Part shown: positions 41,001 through 48,219 of the stretch, one piece after another | Position numbering within the stretch: the first letter of the stretch is position 1 | Layout: each line of letters opens with the position of its first letter | Origin: an uncultured Thermoanaerobaculia bacterium | GTDB taxonomy: Bacteria > Acidobacteriota > Thermoanaerobaculia > Multivoradales > Multivoraceae | Length of the DNA stretch: 64,000 bases | Assembly: GCA_951812325.1 (NCBI GenBank) | Contig: OX638294.1 | Span: forward strand, 4,316,859 to 4,380,858 | Direction of reading: 5' to 3' | Translations under genes and position numbers: made by a program | The notes under the pieces: generated by a model | The model's database searches: none | Seen by the model: only the letters and a program-made list of their open reading frames with translations | What the model was told of the DNA's origin: nothing

Positions 41001-43360
41001 GAGAGAAGGATGAACGTGCAGGAGACGATGATCAGGAAAACCGATCCGACACCGCCGAAGGCAGGAATCGCATCAAGGAGCGTGAGCGCGGCTAGTGGTA
41101 GGCCGGCAGTCGCGCCGCACCAGGCCCATCCCTCCTTCGTTCTTGATCGCTTGATCTGCCTGTGGAGAGTCTCTTTCCGGACGCGAAGGCGCCCGAGGAG
41201 CTCCTCCGTTTCGTCGCCAGCGCCGACCGGAGGTTTCAGCAAGGCTTGCATGGCCAGCCGAACGCTTTCGCGATCACTTGCTCCTATCGGAGGCTTGGCT
41301 GGTTCGCGTGGTTGCATCTTTTGGCGGAAGCGCTTTCGCTCAACGGCGTTTTGCCAGGCCGTTGTCGCTTCGGCGACTTCCGGTGCTGTTTCACGATCTC
41401 CTTGAGGCCTGTCGGGTAGCTGCTGGAGTTGCCGTTCCAGGTCTTGGACGGTTTCGCCAGTTGTCGTTTGGGGCTCGGCCGGGAGTGCGCGGGATGCGGC
41501 AGCCGCTTCCCGCCAGGCGGTCGTCGCTTCGGCGACTTCCGGTGCTGTTTCACGATCTCCTTGAGGCCCGTCGGGTAGTTGCTGGAGTTGCCGTTCCAGG
41601 TCTTCGACGGTTTCGCCAGTTGTCGTTTGGGGCTCGGCCGGGAGTGCGCGGGATGCGGCAGCCGCTTCGCGCCAGGCGGTTGTCGCGGCGGCGACTTCCG
41701 GTGCTGTTTCACGATCTCCTTGAGGCCTGTCGGGTAGCTGCTGGAGTTGCCGTTCCAGGTCTTCGACGGTTTCGCCAGTTGTCGTTTGGGGCTCGGCCGG
41801 GAGTGCGCGGGATGCGGCGGCCGCTTCGCGCCAGGCGGTTGTCGCTTCGGCGACTTCCGGCGCTGTTTGACGATCTCCTTGAGGCCTGTCGGGAAGTTGC
41901 TGGAGTTGGCGTTCCAGTTCTTCGACGGTTTCGCCGGTTGTCGTTTGGGGCTCGGCCGGGAGAGCGCGGGATGCGGCGGCCGCTTCGCGCCAGGCGGTCG
42001 TCGCTTCGGCGACTTCCGGCGCTGTTTGACGATCTCCTTGAGGCCTGTCGGGTAGTTGCTGGAGTTGCCGTTTTAGTTCTTCGACGGTTTCGCCAGTTGT
42101 CGTTTGAGGCTCGGCCGGGAGAGCGCGGGATGCGGCGGCCGCTTCGCGCCAGGCGGTTGTCGCTTCGGCGACTTCCGGTGCTGTCTCCCGATCTCCTTGA
42201 GGCCTGTCGGGTAGTTGCTGGAGCTGCCGTTCCAGTTCTTCGACGGTTTCGCCGGTTGTCGTTTCCGGCTTGGCTGGCAGTGCGCGGGATTCGGCGGCCG
42301 CGTCCCGCCAGACGTGTGCCGCTGCAGCGACTGTTGGCGCCGGCTCGCTGTCGCCTTCCATCGAGCCCGGAAGTGTGGCCAGTTCTCCGGCCAAGTCCTC
42401 GGCGTTGGCGCCGCGAAGTTGTGCGGGTTCCTCCGGGCGCCCGCGATACCGGAACACGGCTTCCAGCAGTTCTTGAGCAGCGCTGGCGTCTGGACCGTCA
42501 CCGGGCGCCGGCGGAGGCTGGCCGCCGGGGAACCGCTTTGCCAGGCACTCGATTTCCGTGAGCCGCGCGTCGAGGCGCTTCAGGTCGCGCTGCGCCAGGA
42601 GCTGTCTGCAGCGCCGAGTCAGGACTTCCGCTCGCTCGGCCCGATCCCGAGCCGATGTGAGGCCCCGTTCCAGTCTTGTGCGCTCGTGATGGCGGGCTCT
42701 TCCCTGCTCGAGCTCTCTGCCGGCCCTGACCAATCGCTCAACGGCCCGCTGCAGCGGCCTGGTCGAGTTGCGGCGCTCCGCGCCGACCTGTTCGCGTGCA
42801 TACTTCGTCAGGCGGTCCAGCGCCTCGACCGCGGTGGCGGCTCCGCCGGCGGAGGCGGCGGCGCGCTGAAGTTCCTTCCGAAGCGCCGAGGCCTCGTCGT
42901 CCTTGTTCTGCCGAAGCCGCAGAATGTCGGCCTGCCCGATGACCAGGGTAGATGGCATGACGTCGCGGTTGAGTCCCAGAAACCTTGAACCGTCGACGCA
43001 GCCGCGATACATCAGCTCGTTGTCGATCGGGCGCCCGGTGTCCAGGTCATGGGCGACGCCTTTCTTCTTCTTCAGATCGCTTTGCTGGATCTCCACCCGG
43101 CGGCCGCCATCGAGCTGGAGTTTCACGGTCACCCGCCAGAGCCTGCCGTTCCAAGGCTCGTACTGTCGCTCGAACTCATTCGCCTCCCGCGTGTTGGCGC
43201 CGCGCCCGCGCCGTCGGCCGCAGAGGCCGGCGAAGATCGCCTGCAGCCAGGTCGATTTTCCGGCTTCGTTGGCGCCGTGCACGACCGTCAGGCCCGGCGC
43301 CAGGTCGAGGTCGCCGCTCAGCTTGCCGAAGTCGTGGGCCCGGACGCGGAGGATCTTCAT
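38048..43360 (-). CDS. Giant SbcC/YhaN-like AAA ATPase with two tandem-repeat blocks and a membrane hairpin
   Basis: A 1770-residue SMC/Rad50-type protein, much longer than usual SbcC or YhaN. The N-terminus has the P-loop GANEAGKST (29-37). The C-terminus has the signature region ELSHGTIDQVYLLLRIALAE and the Walker B APLFLDDATVHCD (about 1680). Between them lie a coiled coil, six 53-residue repeats (344-661), two hydrophobic segments (about 745-790), six 79-residue repeats (905-1378), and a further coiled coil. YhaN-like proteins also carry central membrane segments. It overlaps the SbcD/YhaO-like gene (43357-43360), so together they probably form a DNA-end-processing ATPase/nuclease complex. 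No zinc-hook CxxC is obvious. Confidence 0.92.
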   Translation of the reverse strand: MKILRVRAHDFGKLSGDLDLAPGLTVVHGANEAGKSTWLQAIFAGLCGRRRGRGANTREANEFERQYEPWNGRLWRVTVKLQLDGGRRVEIQQSDLKKKKGVAHDLDTGRPIDNELMYRGCVDGSRFLGLNRDVMPSTLVIGQADILRLRQNKDDEASALRKELQRAAASAGGAATAVEALDRLTKYAREQVGAERRNSTRPLQRAVERLVRAGRELEQGRARHHERTRLERGLTSARDRAERAEVLTRRCRQLLAQRDLKRLDARLTEIECLAKRFPGGQPPPAPGDGPDASAAQELLEAVFRYRGRPEEPAQLRGANAEDLAGELATLPGSMEGDSEPAPTVAAAAHVWRDAAAESRALPAKPETTTGETVEELERQLQQLPDRPQGDRETAPEVAEATTAWREAAAASRALPAEPQTTTGETVEELKRQLQQLPDRPQGDRQTAPEVAEATTAWREAAAASRALPAEPQTTTGETVEELERQLQQLPDRPQGDRQTAPEVAEATTAWREAAAASRALPAEPQTTTGETVEDLERQLQQLPDRPQGDRETAPEVAAATTAWREAAAASRALPAEPQTTTGETVEDLERQLQQLPDGPQGDRETAPEVAEATTAWREAAAASRALPAEPQTTTGETVQDLERQLQQLPDRPQGDRETAPEVAEATTAWQNAVERKRFRQKMQPREPAKPPIGASDRESVRLAMQALLKPPVGAGDETEELLGRLRVRKETLHRQIKRSRTKEGWAWCGATAGLPLAALTLLDAIPAFGGVGSVFLIIVSCTFILLSRRSRSGLLDRKRTLGAEAAYAEAEARKHTQRQERRRTETDHAMRTLERLGLDAEPDAADQALQHLARWERWENERYEWQQHVAAARTDETTAETALRAALARRGVVELKESKETTDALLNRYLQECRQNVQTHRELAAKRQQLTLQLEALRRNQQAAARQRERWQNARSAQAEAEARLRAALDQRGVADTEQEVDALLGRYERECRDNTRAGRELAVKRQQLTLQLEALRRNQQAAAEQRERWQDARAAQAEAQARLRAVLDQRGVADTEQEVGALLDRYERECRNNTRAGRELAAKRQQLNLRLEARRRHEQAAAEQRERWQNARAAQAEAETQLRAVLDQRGVTDPEQQVDTLLGRYERQCRDNAQAHRALDLKRQQLTSGLEARRRHEQAAAEQRERWQNARAAQAEAEARLRAVLDQRGVADPEQEVDALLGRYERECRDNTRAGRELAAKRQQLNLRLEARRRHEQAAAEQRERWQNARSAQAEAEARLRAVLHQRGVADPEQEVDALLGRYERECRDNAQAHRELDLKRQHLTSGLEARRRHEQAAAEQRERWQNARAAQAEAEAQLRTVLDQRGVADPEKEVGSLLGRYERECRRNAQADRELALKRQQLTSWLEVRRSEETTAAEQHMQREQAEARFRRALAAAGFSADSGADPEQWADDWLKQREARLGRLRTDWERLQGLLDGRTREDIAAEWESAAARLRALEDLVRNDGEFHSREPGGIPVLEGLDSGELERRLTGARKEAIEAGNEVSNFEGRLAAEANLPSLAELEEERAAAEREVALLRRAADIVQATREHLEAAQDEVHRILAPDLRAALATRLDLVTDGRYSAVRIDPEEGPEVRLEVEDGVFRSATELSHGTIDQVYLLLRIALAEALGDRTESAPLFLDDATVHCDTDRTMRFLDLLLELSEERQIVVFSQEEEVRVWAKRRLAGDARHLLIELDGNGLPAGNMDDAEAVAGTTPAPDQQHSFL
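39227..40648 (-). repeat. Six 237-bp in-frame tandem repeats (coiled-coil block 2)
   Basis: Units start at 40648, 40411, 40174, 39937, 39700 and 39463 (minus strand), each coding 79 residues beginning LL(G/D/N)RY. A diverged seventh unit follows to about 39100. Units 3 and 5 share NTRAGRELAAKRQQLNLRL-type text, while units 4 and 6 share NAQAHR-x-L-DLKRQ-x-LTSGL-type text. This implies duplication of a two-unit (474-bp) block. Confidence 0.93.
41378..42331 (-). repeat. Six 159-bp in-frame tandem repeats (block 1)
   Basis: Units start at 42331, 42172, 42013, 41854, 41695 and 41536 (minus strand), each coding 53 residues of the form VAEATTAWREAAAASRALPA, a TTTGETVE link, and LERQLQQLPDRPQGDR. 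A partial seventh unit follows. Middle units are nearly identical, so recent expansion or gene conversion is likely. The first unit is the most diverged. Confidence 0.93.
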
Positions 43361-44544
43361 CCGCTTGCTCCGTCCTCCGCGGCGGCGGCCGCCTTGTCCT
43401 CGGCGGTTGTCATCCGAAGTTCGTCGACGAGACCGAGCTCGCGGCCGTCGAGGGCACGCAGGCCGGCGAGCAGGACGAGGCGTTCCGTTTCCTGATCGAG
43501 TCCGGCCTGTCGAACGCGCCGCGCGAACATTCCTCGGACCGTCGGTTCCTTCTCGATCTGCTCCAGGTCGTAGGGAGACGCAAGCCCTGACGTGTCGACG
43601 AGCAGCTCGTCGATGCCGTCCGGTGGATCGAACGCGCCGGCGGCGAAGTCGTCGGCGTGGAGATCAAGAAGGTCCGGCTCGCCGGTCAGCCGGACCCGGG
43701 CGGCGCCGGCCAGACCGTCAAGCGCGTGGGTTATCCGCACCCGCGCTTCGTCGGCGTTCTCCGCCTCCGTCAGGTCGACGCTCAGGCTGTGGAGCGCGGG
43801 CGGTCGCGGCTCGAGTCGGCGCGCCGACACCCGGCCGTGCTCGACTTCGAGGATCACGGCGCTGCCGTAGGCTCCGTTGAACCTGAGCTGCTCCAGAGAA
43901 CCGAGCCGGGTCCAGGTCGAACGGTCCGCGGGTTTGTGGGAGTGACCGACGACCGCGTGATGGAAGCCGGCCGCCGCGATCTGACCACCCTCGAACGGGG
44001 CGTGCCGCTGACTGCCCCGGAAGCGGGCGTTTCGTTCCTCGCCGTGGAATACGGCGATGTGGATGCCGTCGCCGCCGCCGTCCGTCGGTCCGGGCCCGGA
44101 TCGGCGCCCGACCCGGAAGCCGTCGTCGAAGAAGCCGGCCGTGTCGGCGGGTTTGCGGTGCGCCGCGCCCCAGATCGTCACCCCCTCGCCGAGCGGCGCG
44201 GAGGTGAACCGGGTCTCACCGAAAACGTGGACGTTGGCCGGCCAGTCGACGCACCGGTACCGGCTTTCGGTGTCCGCGTAGTCGTGGTTGCCGGGCGCGG
44301 CGAAGACCTGGCGCCCCGACTGCTCGAAGGTCCGACGCAGAAACTGGACCGTGTCCGGCGACACGAGGTCGTGCTCGAACAGGTCGCCGCCGATCAGCAC
44401 CGCGGCCGCGTCTTCGCGCCGGGCCTGCTCGAATGCCCAGGTCACGCCGTCGCGCAACCGCTGCCGCTGCCGGCGGGCGACCTCGCGGGTTGCCCAGCCG
44501 AACTTCGAGTCCAGGTGGACGTCGCTGAAGGCGAGGAGCTTCAT
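43357..44544 (-). CDS. SbcD/YhaO-like metallophosphoesterase nuclease
   Basis: A 395-residue calcineurin-like phosphoesterase of the SbcD/Mre11/YhaO type. The metal-binding motifs are complete: FSDVHLDS (5-12), GGDLFEHD (about 52-59), APGNHDYAD (about 83-91), AVFHGEE and VVGHSHKPAD. The C-terminal capping part (about 260-395) is diverged, as in YhaO. It should act as a manganese-dependent nuclease on DNA ends together with the ATPase encoded directly downstream, whose start overlaps its stop by 4 bases. The short distance from the YHS gene (78 bases) suggests its promoter lies there or further upstream. Confidence 0.92.
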   Translation of the reverse strand: MKLLAFSDVHLDSKFGWATREVARRQRQRLRDGVTWAFEQARREDAAAVLIGGDLFEHDLVSPDTVQFLRRTFEQSGRQVFAAPGNHDYADTESRYRCVDWPANVHVFGETRFTSAPLGEGVTIWGAAHRKPADTAGFFDDGFRVGRRSGPGPTDGGGDGIHIAVFHGEERNARFRGSQRHAPFEGGQIAAAGFHHAVVGHSHKPADRSTWTRLGSLEQLRFNGAYGSAVILEVEHGRVSARRLEPRPPALHSLSVDLTEAENADEARVRITHALDGLAGAARVRLTGEPDLLDLHADDFAAGAFDPPDGIDELLVDTSGLASPYDLEQIEKEPTVRGMFARRVRQAGLDQETERLVLLAGLRALDGRELGLVDELRMTTAEDKAAAAAEDGASG

Positions 44545-44622
44545 CTGCGAACCTCAGCGTGCGGGTTGCTGCAGCGGTCGGAGAATGTGTCGGCGCGGTC
44601 GGCGGGGTAAGGGGATAGACGC

Positions 44623-45114
44623 CTACTCCTTCAGCACCGTCGGCCAGTTGCTGTCGGCACTCTCGATGTTCGCGTCGCGGTCCTCGAGCCATTGCTCCAT
44701 GATCTTCCTGTTGTAGTTCAGGTAGAGCTTGTCGCCCACGACCGTGAACGCGTCCGGGTCGGTGGGCGCGGTGTAGTTCCGGCTCACGGCCCAGGCGCAG
44801 TAGCCGCCGTACTGCGGCGCGTACTTCTCCGGGTCGTCGGCGAAGAGGCCGCGGTTCTCCTCGCTCGCGAAACGCCAGTCGGCGCCCTGCCAGCCGAGGG
44901 TGAACTCCTTGCGGCCCTTCACGGCTTCCCTTTCCGTGAAATAGGCGACGGGGTCGTAGCCGCGGATTGCGAGGTTGCCGCGGGTGGCGAAGACCGGGTC
45001 CTTCTCGGCGGCAGCGGCCGGAATCGGGGCCAGTGCGCCGGCCACGACGCAGGCGACGAGAGAGGGTCCGAGGACAAATCGAGCCCGGCGACGGCGGCGC
45101 TGTTTCGTGACCAT
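44623..45114 (-). CDS. Exported YHS-domain protein
   Basis: A 163-residue protein with an Arg-rich n-region and a signal peptide (about 1-36, ending PIPAAAAE), followed by a YHS domain: LAIRGYDPVAYFTEREAVKG, FASEENRGLFADDPEKYAPQYGGYCAWAVS. YHS domains are often found near metal-handling proteins. The tyrosine-histidine-serine hallmark is here YGGYCAWA, with a cysteine as in many secreted members. It may bind a metal in the periplasm. I choose the ATG at 45114 over the in-frame GTG at 45135. A truncated vapC ends 31 bases upstream. Confidence 0.9.
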   Translation of the reverse strand: MVTKQRRRRRARFVLGPSLVACVVAGALAPIPAAAAEKDPVFATRGNLAIRGYDPVAYFTEREAVKGRKEFTLGWQGADWRFASEENRGLFADDPEKYAPQYGGYCAWAVSRNYTAPTDPDAFTVVGDKLYLNYNRKIMEQWLEDRDANIESADSNWPTVLKE

Positions 45115-45145
45115 GAAGCGAGTTTCCACCTGCACGCGAGTCTAT

Positions 45146-45364
45146 TCAGCGCTCGACGTTCGTGCTGATCTCATCCGCCGTGTAGGGTGGATCGAGGACC
45201 TTGGGATGCGTCGCTACACGAAGAAACTCGACCAGGCAGGGCGCCGGAAGGGACCAATTGAACAGGGAACCGGCGAGCGCCGTCAGGTGGCCGCAGGCGG
45301 CCTTGTGCATGGGTGAACTCGGGTCGTGGGCGTAGACCAGGATGTTCGTATCGACAGCGATCAC
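45146..45364 (-). pseudogene. vapC: VapC-type PIN toxin, C-terminally truncated
   Basis: Only 72 residues remain of a PIN-domain ribonuclease toxin that is normally about 130. The N-terminal strand with the first catalytic Asp (MIAVDTNILVYAHDP) and the conserved LVEFLRVATHPKV segment are present. The C-terminal half with the remaining acidic residues (the G/N-x-x-D and late D motifs) is missing, so RNase activity is very unlikely. The frame ends a few bases before the YHS gene region. Its start overlaps the vapB stop by 4 bases, the normal antitoxin-toxin order. Confidence 0.82.
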
Positions 45365-45600
45365 TCCAGACCGTCCATCAAGTCGTAGAGCGAGTTTCGA
45401 TCGGCGACGTCGACTCCCGGCAGCGTGCGTGTCTTCTTGGTGACCAGGTTCAGCTTGAACGGAGCCGCGGCTCGCTGCGGCGGCTGCAGATACTGGCGGA
45501 TCGCCCGTTCGATCAAGCGCGTCAACGGTTCGCCATCCTCTGCCGCGCGTACCTTGGCCGCCCGGATCAGGTGGTCGTCGAAGTTCAGCGTGGTCTTCAT
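45361..45600 (-). CDS. vapB: VapB-family antitoxin (DUF2191-like)
   Basis: A 79-residue antitoxin. The N-terminal DNA-binding segment (MKTTLNFDDHLIRAAKVRAA, then EDGEPLTRLIERAIRQYL) is ribbon-helix-helix-like, and the C-terminal region (DVADRNSLYDLMDGLE) would mask a PIN toxin. It is complete, whereas the adjoining vapC is truncated. A perfect palindrome overlaps its start codon and probably serves as the autoregulatory operator. Because the toxin is broken, the pair may persist only as a relic or as an antitoxin able to neutralise related toxins. Confidence 0.88.
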   Translation of the reverse strand: MKTTLNFDDHLIRAAKVRAAEDGEPLTRLIERAIRQYLQPPQRAAAPFKLNLVTKKTRTLPGVDVADRNSLYDLMDGLE

Positions 45601-45637
45601 ACAGAAATCTGTATCACCGAAACCGGATTTCAGTCAA
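45599..45637 (-). promoter_or_regulatory. vapB promoter and palindromic operator, near-leaderless
   Basis: The palindrome ATACAGA-AA-TCTGTAT (45599-45614) covers the vapB start codon. On the minus strand TTGACT (45632-45637) lies 16-17 bases before GATACA/ATACAG. With that spacing transcription would begin within a few bases of the ATG, giving a leaderless message that VapB binding would block. Confidence 0.55.
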
Positions 45638-45723
45638 CGGGCGCGGCCCTGGTTGAACACCGGCGTCGCGGAGTCGCTCCCGCAACGGGCAGCGACAACT
45701 CGCGGATAGTGTCTGCTGCGGTC

Positions 45724-45975
45724 ATGCGACGTACTCTTGCGCTTGTCTCGATCGGTCTGGCCGTGGCTGTCTGGGCGTGCGGCGAAGCGGACGGCGGTGC
45801 GGAACCAAAGGCGGCGACTCCCTCGCCGACGCAGATCTTCGTCGAGCGCGCGACCCAAGCGGGGCTGGATTTCATCCATCAGAGCGGCGCGACCGGCGAG
45901 TACAACTACCCCAAGCTCCTCGTGGGCGGCGGGGCCCTGCTCGACATCGACGACGGCTTGCTCGACATCTACCCT
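45724..45975 (+). pseudogene. FG-GAP/UnbV protein, N-terminal fragment
   Basis: A lipoprotein-like signal (LALVSIGLAVAVWACGEADG) is followed by the start of a CRTAC1/UnbV-type protein: FVERATQAGLDFIHQSGATG, then YPKLLVGGGALLDIDDG. The frame loses family similarity at about 45975, after a shortened DIDDGLLDIY motif, so most of the propeller and the UnbV domain are gone. The family signature is clear compared with the intact gene at 13694-15484. Confidence 0.75.
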
Positions 45976-45989
45976 GAAGAGCCCCCTGC

Positions 45990-46142
45990 ATGTTTCACCG
46001 TGGCGGCGTCAGGGTACAGTTCTTGCTGGGAATCCTTTTGATCGCCGTGCTCGGTCTGGCGACCCGCGGCTTCCACCTCGTCCTCTCTGGCGACGACCAA
46101 CCTCGACTCCGTTCTCGCGGTTCGAGCTCAGGCAGTTCGTGA
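45990..46142 (+). pseudogene. N-terminal signal-anchor fragment, probably of the broken TPR gene
   Basis: A 50-codon frame begins with ATG and encodes MFHRGGVRVQ, then the hydrophobic FLLGILLIAVLGLATRGF, then low-complexity sequence to a stop. It follows the FG-GAP fragment and precedes an antisense HNH fragment and a TPR C-terminal part, so it is plausibly the lost start of that TPR gene. The link is inference from order only. Confidence 0.4.
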
Positions 46143-46187
46143 CTGGGGGTCCCGAAGCGGATGCGCGGCGGCAGGCCTGCAAACCAG

Positions 46188-46621
46188 CTACGCGGCTCGC
46201 GTTGTGCCGCGCTCCCGGGCCACAAGTTCTTCCAGGTGCGGCGGCGGCTTCCACAGGCACTCCATCGCGTAGCGGAGGTCGAGCGGTTCGCCGTCCCAGG
46301 ACGGCATCGACTCCTCACCGGTGATCAGGATGCCGGCGTTCTCCAGGTACTCGACCAGTTCGCCGGCGGCGTGGAGGCCAACCGGGGGAGGCGCCGGACT
46401 CCGCTCCAGGGGCTGTCCCCTGCGATGGAGGAACCGGACGGCGCCGTCTTCGCTCATCCGCAGCCCGAAGCGGCCTTCATGGAGAAGTCGATGGTGCCGT
46501 CGGCAGAGGAGAACGAGGTTCGAGAGCTTCGTTTCGCCGCCGTCGGCCCAGTGGACGATGTGGTGGGCGTCGCAGTGCCTGGAAGTGCAGCCCGGGAAGC
46601 GGCAGCCCTGATCGGCGCCGC
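46188..46621 (-). pseudogene. HNH endonuclease (DUF222 type), C-terminal fragment
   Basis: The HNH core is clear: DQGCRFPGCTSRHCDAHHIV, then HWADGGETKLSNLVLLCRRH, then a tail HRLLHEGRFGLRMSEDG continuing to the stop. These are the C-terminal parts of DUF222-HNH proteins; the N-terminal DUF222 domain is missing. There is no start codon before the core. It lies antisense between two pieces of what looks like one TPR gene, so it arrived by insertion and was itself cut short. Confidence 0.75.
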
Positions 46622-47191
46622 GGCCGGCCCGAGACCGCGGCCGAGCATCTGCGCACCGCCCTGACGCTCGATCCGGCCCCTCGGGAGACCCGCTACCTGC
46701 TGGCGATGACCGAGCGGCAACTCGGAAGCGCGGAGCGCGCCGGGGAACTGCTGGCCGGCCTGGAGGACGCGGACGCGCCGAGCCTCGACGACCCGATGCT
46801 GGAGGCCGTGTTCGCGCTGGTACGGGACACCCAGACCATCATCCGGACCGCGAACCAGCGGCTGGCCGACGGAAATCACGCCGCCGCCGAACGCCTCTGC
46901 CGCGAGGCCCTGCGGCTCGACGCCGGCACCTGCGACGCCCACCTCAACCTGGGCGTGCTCCACGGCCTGGCCGACCGGAACCACGAGGCCGCCACAGCCG
47001 TGCAGCGGGCGATCGAAATCGACCCGGCCCGCGCCGACGCCTACGCCCTGCTCACGATTGCCTACCTCAAGACGGGCCGAGCCGAAGAAGGCCTGCGCCA
47101 GTTGGAACGGGCGCTCCAGCTTGACCCGGACCATCCCCGAGCCCTGGACATCCTCCGCAGCCTTGGTGGTGTCTTGACAGACGAGCACTAA
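46622..47191 (+). pseudogene. TPR protein, C-terminal fragment
   Basis: The frame is coding-like from about 46622 (PETAAEHLRTALTLDPAPRE) to the stop at 47191, with four TPR-like helical pairs (HLNLGVLHGLADRNHEAA, AYALLTIAYLKTGRAEEGL). There is no start until an internal ATG at 46706, which lacks a ribosome binding site. Position after an FG-GAP fragment mirrors the intact FG-GAP/TPR pair at 12.4-15.5 kb. Translation from 46706 cannot be excluded. Confidence 0.65.
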
Positions 47192-47327
47192 GGCGCGTAG
47201 GCTCATCGCCTCACGCAACAGTGCGGTGCTGGGGGGCGAGGATGGGCGTAAGGTTTGAGGTCAAGCGCGGTTCGGGAGAGTTCAGTGCCCTTGATGCACT
47301 CGCCCGTCTGGCCGGGCACTCAAGTTA

Positions 47328-47354
47328 CCCCCCCCCCCCCCCCCCCCCCCCCCC
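47328..47354 (+). repeat. 27-base poly-C homopolymer
   Basis: An uninterrupted run of 27 C residues is flanked by GTTA and AAGAAT in non-coding sequence. This is unusual for a bacterial chromosome and is a likely place for a sequencing or assembly error. Confidence 0.9.
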
Positions 47355-47491
47355 AAGAATCTAAGCGCCCACTGATCAGATCTCTGTTCCCGTCCTTGAC
47401 GGAGAGGCGCATGGTCGGCGGATGGCCAGCAGTCCGTGGCAGAAGTCGCGCTGCATTCGAGCGGCGATGCATCACGTCCAACATCGTGCCA

Positions 47492-47552
47492 TCCGTGCGC
47501 CCGATGACGGGCGCACGGACTGGTTCGCGGGTGGCGCGGAGCGCGCCACCCG
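47492..47552 (+). repeat. Two adjacent perfect hairpins
   Basis: Hairpin 1: TCCGTGCGCCCG (47492-47503) pairs with 47508-47519 around ATGA. Hairpin 2: CGGGTGGCGCG (47528-47538) pairs with 47542-47552 around GAG. There are no T-runs. They could be extragenic palindromic repeats or part of a structured RNA. Confidence 0.75.
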
Positions 47553-48219
47553 GGCTAGGCTCTTCGGTCGAACATGCACCGATATGCTCCCTCATCGCGC
47601 CTTGTTGGACGCGCGCCTCGCCGCTCTCGGTGCGACACGGACTTCTGCCACGGGCTGCCAGCGCAGCCGGCGCCGGATCTGCCGGACGAATCCGGAAGTG
47701 GCGACGGAAGCCTGTGCAAACGATCGTCAATGTGAACGAATCGGCGTGCTCATCAGCCGCCGAGAGCCGGCAAGCCTTGTCGCTCTTGTCAAACGAGAAG
47801 AGCCGAAGCGCAAACCGCCTGCGGAGCAGGATTCGCTTTGCTGAGGCGTGGGAAACCGCAGGGTGCTTCAGGACGCTGCGCGACCCCCGAGTTGGCAGGG
47901 CGGGTCCGGTTCGACACGGGCAGCCGCAGGCTCTCAGGGTCGCGCCGGTGCGATGTCGAGACGATCCCGAAAGAACTCGGCGACCGAACCGGCGCCCTTC
48001 TCTTCATAGGCCACGCCGCCCAGGTGGGGTGGTTCCAGGCTGGCCGAGCGCCGGCCCAGGACGGCCCGAAGGAACCTGCGTCGTCGGCTGGGCACGCGGC
48101 CAGATTGGGCGAGCCGGCGAACTCGCATTCACGCGCAAGCGCGGGCGAGGACGAGGGCCCTCTACAACGCGCCACGGTATTCCAGGAAGAATCCGACACC
48201 CAAAGACAGGGAGCCTCTC

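Larger units (their letters stand above)
47192..48219 (+). other. 1-kb region without a recognisable gene
   Basis: No intact gene is seen. It holds a 27-base poly-C run (47328-47354), two strong hairpins (47492-47552) and further short inverted repeats near 47670-47700. On the minus strand at about 47934-48030 a short frame ends GAGSVAEFFRDRLDIAPARP, which looks like the natural end of an unidentified protein and may be another fragment. A ribosome binding site (AGGGAG) for the next fragment lies at its right end. Confidence 0.6.

Noticed and set aside
39227..42331. Regular repeats as a CRISPR array
   Set aside because: Units are 159 and 237 bases, contiguous without spacers, in frame within an ATPase gene, and vary at third codon positions.
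39587..42561. Repetitive plus-strand open frames within the tandem-repeat region
   Set aside because: They are antisense reflections of in-frame coding repeats whose unit length is a multiple of three.
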